The position numbers and the translations under genes were made by a program. A model generated the notes under the pieces. That model made no database searches, was not told where the DNA came from, and saw only the letters and a program-made list of their open reading frames with translations. Positions 6,580 through 8,824 of a stretch of DNA of 8,824 nt are shown here, piece by piece; the stretch's first letter is position 1, and each line of letters starts with the position of its first letter. Location of the stretch: NCBI GenBank assembly GCA_016650185.1, contig JAENWE010000066.1, positions 1-8,824 of the forward strand, given 5' to 3'. Origin of the DNA: Vicinamibacteria bacterium (GTDB taxonomy: Bacteria > Acidobacteriota > Vicinamibacteria > Fen-336 > JAGNNV01).

Positions 6580-8053
6580 GCGTGCCCCCGCCCTCGCTTC
6601 CGAAGCCTCTCAGTATCTCCTTCGCCACCAGGCGATCGTCGAAGGGGAGTTTCTTCCCGCGGATGGTCTGAGTGGTCTCGTGGCCTTTGCCCGCGATCAC
6701 CACCAGGTCGTCGGCGGAGGCGCTCCGCAAAGCGAGTTCGATCGCCTCACGACGGTTCACCACCAGCTTGAAAGGCGTGGTGTGGTTCTTGAAGCCCTGC
6801 GCCACCTCGTCCAAAATGCTTCCGGGAGACTCGGTTCGCGGATTGTCCGAGGTGGCGATCACCAGATCCGACCGTTGGGCGGCGACCGAACCCATCAACG
6901 GCCGCTTGGATCGGTCACGATCCCCACCGCAGCCGAATACCGTGATGATCCGCCTCGGTCCCAGGGACCGAATGGTGTCGAGCAGGTTTCTCAGCGCGTC
7001 GTCGGTGTGGGCGAAGTCGACGATGACCGAGAAGGGCTGGCCGACATCGATCCGCTCCATCCGGCCGGGCACACCCTCCAGGCTCGAAACCCCGCTTGCC
7101 GCCTCGGCCGGGGTCAGTCCAAGGGCGCACAGCGCCCCGATGGCGCCCAGAAGGTTGCTGACGTTGAACAGACCGACGAGAGGAGAGTGAACCGGGACCT
7201 CGCCATTGGGAGTGACGCACACAAACCGCACCCCCTGAAGAGAGATGTCCATCTTCTGCGGCCGGTAGTGGGCCTCTGGGGTGAAGCCGAAGGTGCGGCA
7301 GCGCGGCCCGCGAAGGGATTCAGCGAGGCGGCCTCCGTGTTCGTCATCGAGGTTCACGATGGCGAAGCCCTCCGGATGAAGGTGATCCACGAACAGACGC
7401 CTCTTGGCTTCGAAGTAGGCATCGAAGTCGCCGTGAAAGTCCAGATGGTCACGGGTCAGATTGGTGAAGACGGCGGCGTGACACCGAAGGCCGCGAACGC
7501 GCTCCTGCACCAGGGCGTGAGAGGACACCTCGAGCACCGCGTGCGAGACGCCTTCGTCCACCATCTCTCGCAGGAGTTGTTGGAGGTCCAGCGATTCCGG
7601 GGTGGTGAGCGACGAGTCTTTCGGGCGACCGGCGATCCGGGTCTCCACGGTTCCGAGCAGCCCGGTCACCTTGGACGCCTTCCTCAGGGCGGCCTCGATG
7701 AGATAGGCCGTGGTGGTCTTGCCATTGGTGCCGGTGATGCCCGCCAGGCGCAGGTGATCGGCCGGTCGATCGAAGTAGGCGGAGGCGAGATCAGCGAGGG
7801 CGGCTCTCGGGTTTGACGCCTCGATCCACGGCATGTCCAAAGGAGGCGTCCGATCGGAGAGAACCGCGACGGCCCCTTTTCGTTTCGCCGCCTTCACGAA
7901 CTGCAAGCCATCCTGCTTGACCCCCCGCAAGGCGGCGAAGAGATGGCCACGGCGCACCCTTCGGGAGTCGTAGGAAAGGCCCGAGACTTCAAGATCCGGG
8001 GGACCATGGAGCCGCGCCCCTGGGTGAGCCTGGGTGAGACGATCCAGCCTCAC
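6566..8053 (-). CDS. murE: UDP-MurNAc-L-Ala-D-Glu--meso-diaminopimelate ligase
   Basis: MurE adds the third stem-peptide residue to UDP-MurNAc-L-Ala-D-Glu with ATP. The protein has 495 residues, normal for the family. Motifs are SYDSRRVRRGHLFAAL (27-42) in the N-terminal UDP-binding domain, P-loop GITGTNGKTTT (105-115), TTPE (150-153), EVSSHAL (175-181), NLTRDHLDFHGD (198-209), Lys217 in FEAKRRLF (probable carbamylated lysine), FNVSN (296-300), GRMERI (330-335), DFAHTDDAL (346-354), GCGGDRDRSKR (374-384), DNPR (403-406) and GKGHE (455-459). DNPR is the known determinant for meso-diaminopimelate rather than L-lysine, so the wall is predicted to be mDAP type. The start is GTG, sharing GTGA with the ftsI stop, and no strong Shine-Dalgarno is visible. 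The last four codons and stop overlap the murF start by 14 bases. Codons 6-12 are encoded by a 10-bp tandem repeat. Confidence 0.97.
   Translation of the reverse strand: MRLDRLTQAHPGARLHGPPDLEVSGLSYDSRRVRRGHLFAALRGVKQDGLQFVKAAKRKGAVAVLSDRTPPLDMPWIEASNPRAALADLASAYFDRPADHLRLAGITGTNGKTTTAYLIEAALRKASKVTGLLGTVETRIAGRPKDSSLTTPESLDLQQLLREMVDEGVSHAVLEVSSHALVQERVRGLRCHAAVFTNLTRDHLDFHGDFDAYFEAKRRLFVDHLHPEGFAIVNLDDEHGGRLAESLRGPRCRTFGFTPEAHYRPQKMDISLQGVRFVCVTPNGEVPVHSPLVGLFNVSNLLGAIGALCALGLTPAEAASGVSSLEGVPGRMERIDVGQPFSVIVDFAHTDDALRNLLDTIRSLGPRRIITVFGCGGDRDRSKRPLMGSVAAQRSDLVIATSDNPRTESPGSILDEVAQGFKNHTTPFKLVVNRREAIELALRSASADDLVVIAGKGHETTQTIRGKKLPFDDRLVAKEILRGFGSEGGGTHAHP
8019..8038. repeat. Perfect 10-bp tandem direct repeat near the murE start
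   Basis: The plus strand reads CCTGGGTGAG twice in a row. It lies within murE codons 6-12. Because the unit is not a multiple of three, the two copies encode different residues (together LTQAHPG), and gain or loss of one copy would shift the murE frame. Confidence 0.9.
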
Positions 8054-8824
8054 GGGTTGGGCCTGGTCACGGGAGGAAGCGGTGTCGAGGTCGCGCTCAT
8101 CCCCTGGACCTTCCGGCCGTCGGCCGAAAGAGTCAGGGAACAGGCCATTCCCGGCTCAAGCGGTGTTCCGGGGAGCGGGCTTTGGCCCGAGACCACACCG
8201 CTCCCGTGAATGTCAACCGCGAGGCCGTGTCGGGCGGCCAGGAGCGCCGCTTCTCGTAAAGACAGACCCTGGAGATCCGGCATGAGCTTCGGATCGTCGC
8301 CGCTGAGCTTGACGATCTCTCGCGGGCGATCGGCCGCGAACGTGGTGCGCGCGACCGTCTCGGGCGAGTAGGTCACCAGGCGGATGTTGCGGGTGGGGTC
8401 GTCCGGAGGGATGGCCAGGAGGCGCACCGCCTCGTTCGCGATTTTTGAGAACAGCGGGGCGGCCACATCACCACCTTCGTTCCTGGGGCCCTTGGGCGTG
8501 TCCAGCGAGACGAGCACGACCAAAGCGGGACGGGAGGCCGGGACGAAACCAACGAAGGAGGCCACGTGATCGATCATCGAGTATCGGCCCGAAGCGTCGA
8601 TCTTCTGCGCGGTACCGGTCTTTCCGGCTACCTCGAAACCCTCGACCCTGGCCTTCCGGCCCGTCCCCGAGATGACCACTTCGCGCAGCAGGTTCATGAC
8701 TCGGTCGGCCGTCTCCGGTTCGATGACCTTGCGCTCGGCCATCGGAGAAAACTCCCGGACCCTCTCTCCCGAGGGCTCATCGACGCGTTTCACGATGTAC
8801 GGTCTCATCCAGTACCCGCCGTTC
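8050..8824 (-). CDS. ftsI: Division transpeptidase FtsI/PBP with C-terminal PASTA domain, 3' part (cut by window edge)
   Basis: This is the C-terminal 257 residues of a class B penicillin-binding protein, which crosslinks septal peptidoglycan in the periplasm together with FtsW. The reading frame is open to the window edge and begins there with NGG, the strand preceding the typical RPxIV segment. The third catalytic motif KTG is seen in AGKTGTAQK (codons at 8634-8608), followed by HVASFVGFVPASRPALVVLVSLDTP, split here by residue type: HVASFVGF then LVVLVSLDTP. The SxxK and SxN motifs would lie outside the window. After a linker comes one PASTA domain (about 8122-8289) with MPDLQGLSLREA, VVSGQSPLPGTPL and MACSLTLS, then a short Pro/Thr-rich tail. 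The stop TGA overlaps the murE GTG. SpoVD- or PBP2x-type PBPs share this layout; the position immediately upstream of murE supports FtsI. Confidence 0.93.
   Translation of the reverse strand, partial: NGGYWMRPYIVKRVDEPSGERVREFSPMAERKVIEPETADRVMNLLREVVISGTGRKARVEGFEVAGKTGTAQKIDASGRYSMIDHVASFVGFVPASRPALVVLVSLDTPKGPRNEGGDVAAPLFSKIANEAVRLLAIPPDDPTRNIRLVTYSPETVARTTFAADRPREIVKLSGDDPKLMPDLQGLSLREAALLAARHGLAVDIHGSGVVSGQSPLPGTPLEPGMACSLTLSADGRKVQGMSATSTPLPPVTRPNP

Larger units (their letters stand above)
1..8824 (-). other. dcw operon segment, ftsI-murE-murF-mraY-murD-ftsW-murG-murC
   Basis: All eight genes run leftward in the classic dcw order. Junctions are GTGA (ftsI/murE), a 14-base overlap (murE/murF), TGATG (murF/mraY), ATGA (mraY/murD), TGATG (murD/ftsW), an 11-base gap (ftsW/murG) and ATGA (murG/murC). 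No hairpin followed by a T-run and no promoter-sized space is present, so a single polycistronic transcript is inferred. By analogy with other dcw clusters, ftsL and rsmH would be expected beyond the right edge and murB, ftsQ, ftsA or ftsZ beyond the left edge; none can be seen here. Confidence 0.9.

Noticed and set aside
1..8824. Defence system, prophage, CRISPR array, riboswitch or other novel module hidden in the cluster
   Set aside because: There is no intergenic space to hold one (largest gap 11 bases), no repeated spacers and no unrecognised gene; every base lies in or next to a known dcw gene.

Overview
The window is one uninterrupted stretch of the division and cell-wall (dcw) cluster. 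It is transcribed entirely from the minus strand, right to left. Eight genes are present in transcription order: the 3' part of ftsI (transpeptidase with a PASTA domain), murE, murF, mraY, murD, ftsW, murG, and the 5' part of murC. Both end genes are cut by the window edges. Coding density is essentially complete. Neighbouring genes overlap by 1, 4 or 14 bases, and the only gap is 11 bases between ftsW and murG. I see no RNA gene, mobile element, CRISPR array, internal promoter or terminator.

The organism is a GC-rich bacterium that makes peptidoglycan. MurE carries the DNPR signature of meso-diaminopimelate-adding enzymes. MraY closely resembles the proteobacterial form. FtsI ends in a PASTA domain, which classical gamma- and beta-proteobacterial FtsI lacks. 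Together these point to a Gram-negative, mDAP-type lineage of the deltaproteobacterial/Myxococcota/Acidobacteriota kind or an uncultured relative. This placement is inference and is weak below domain level.

The genes form one pathway. MurC, MurD, MurE and MurF are ATP-dependent amino-acid ligases that build UDP-MurNAc-pentapeptide in the cytoplasm. MraY moves phospho-MurNAc-pentapeptide onto undecaprenyl phosphate to give lipid I. MurG adds GlcNAc to give lipid II. FtsW polymerises lipid II at the septum and FtsI crosslinks the strands. The dense overlaps suggest translational coupling along one polycistronic mRNA.

I found no undescribed system. The most interesting signal is in MurD. Two positions normally invariant across the Mur ligase family (the first Asn of the HNxxN motif and the Arg of the PHRxE motif) are replaced by Val and Thr, while the rest of the catalytic apparatus is intact. 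Smaller deviations occur in MurF (HN to HA), FtsW (HTD to YSD) and MurG (EQN to EPN). There is also a 10-bp tandem repeat at the start of murE and a TTG start for murG.
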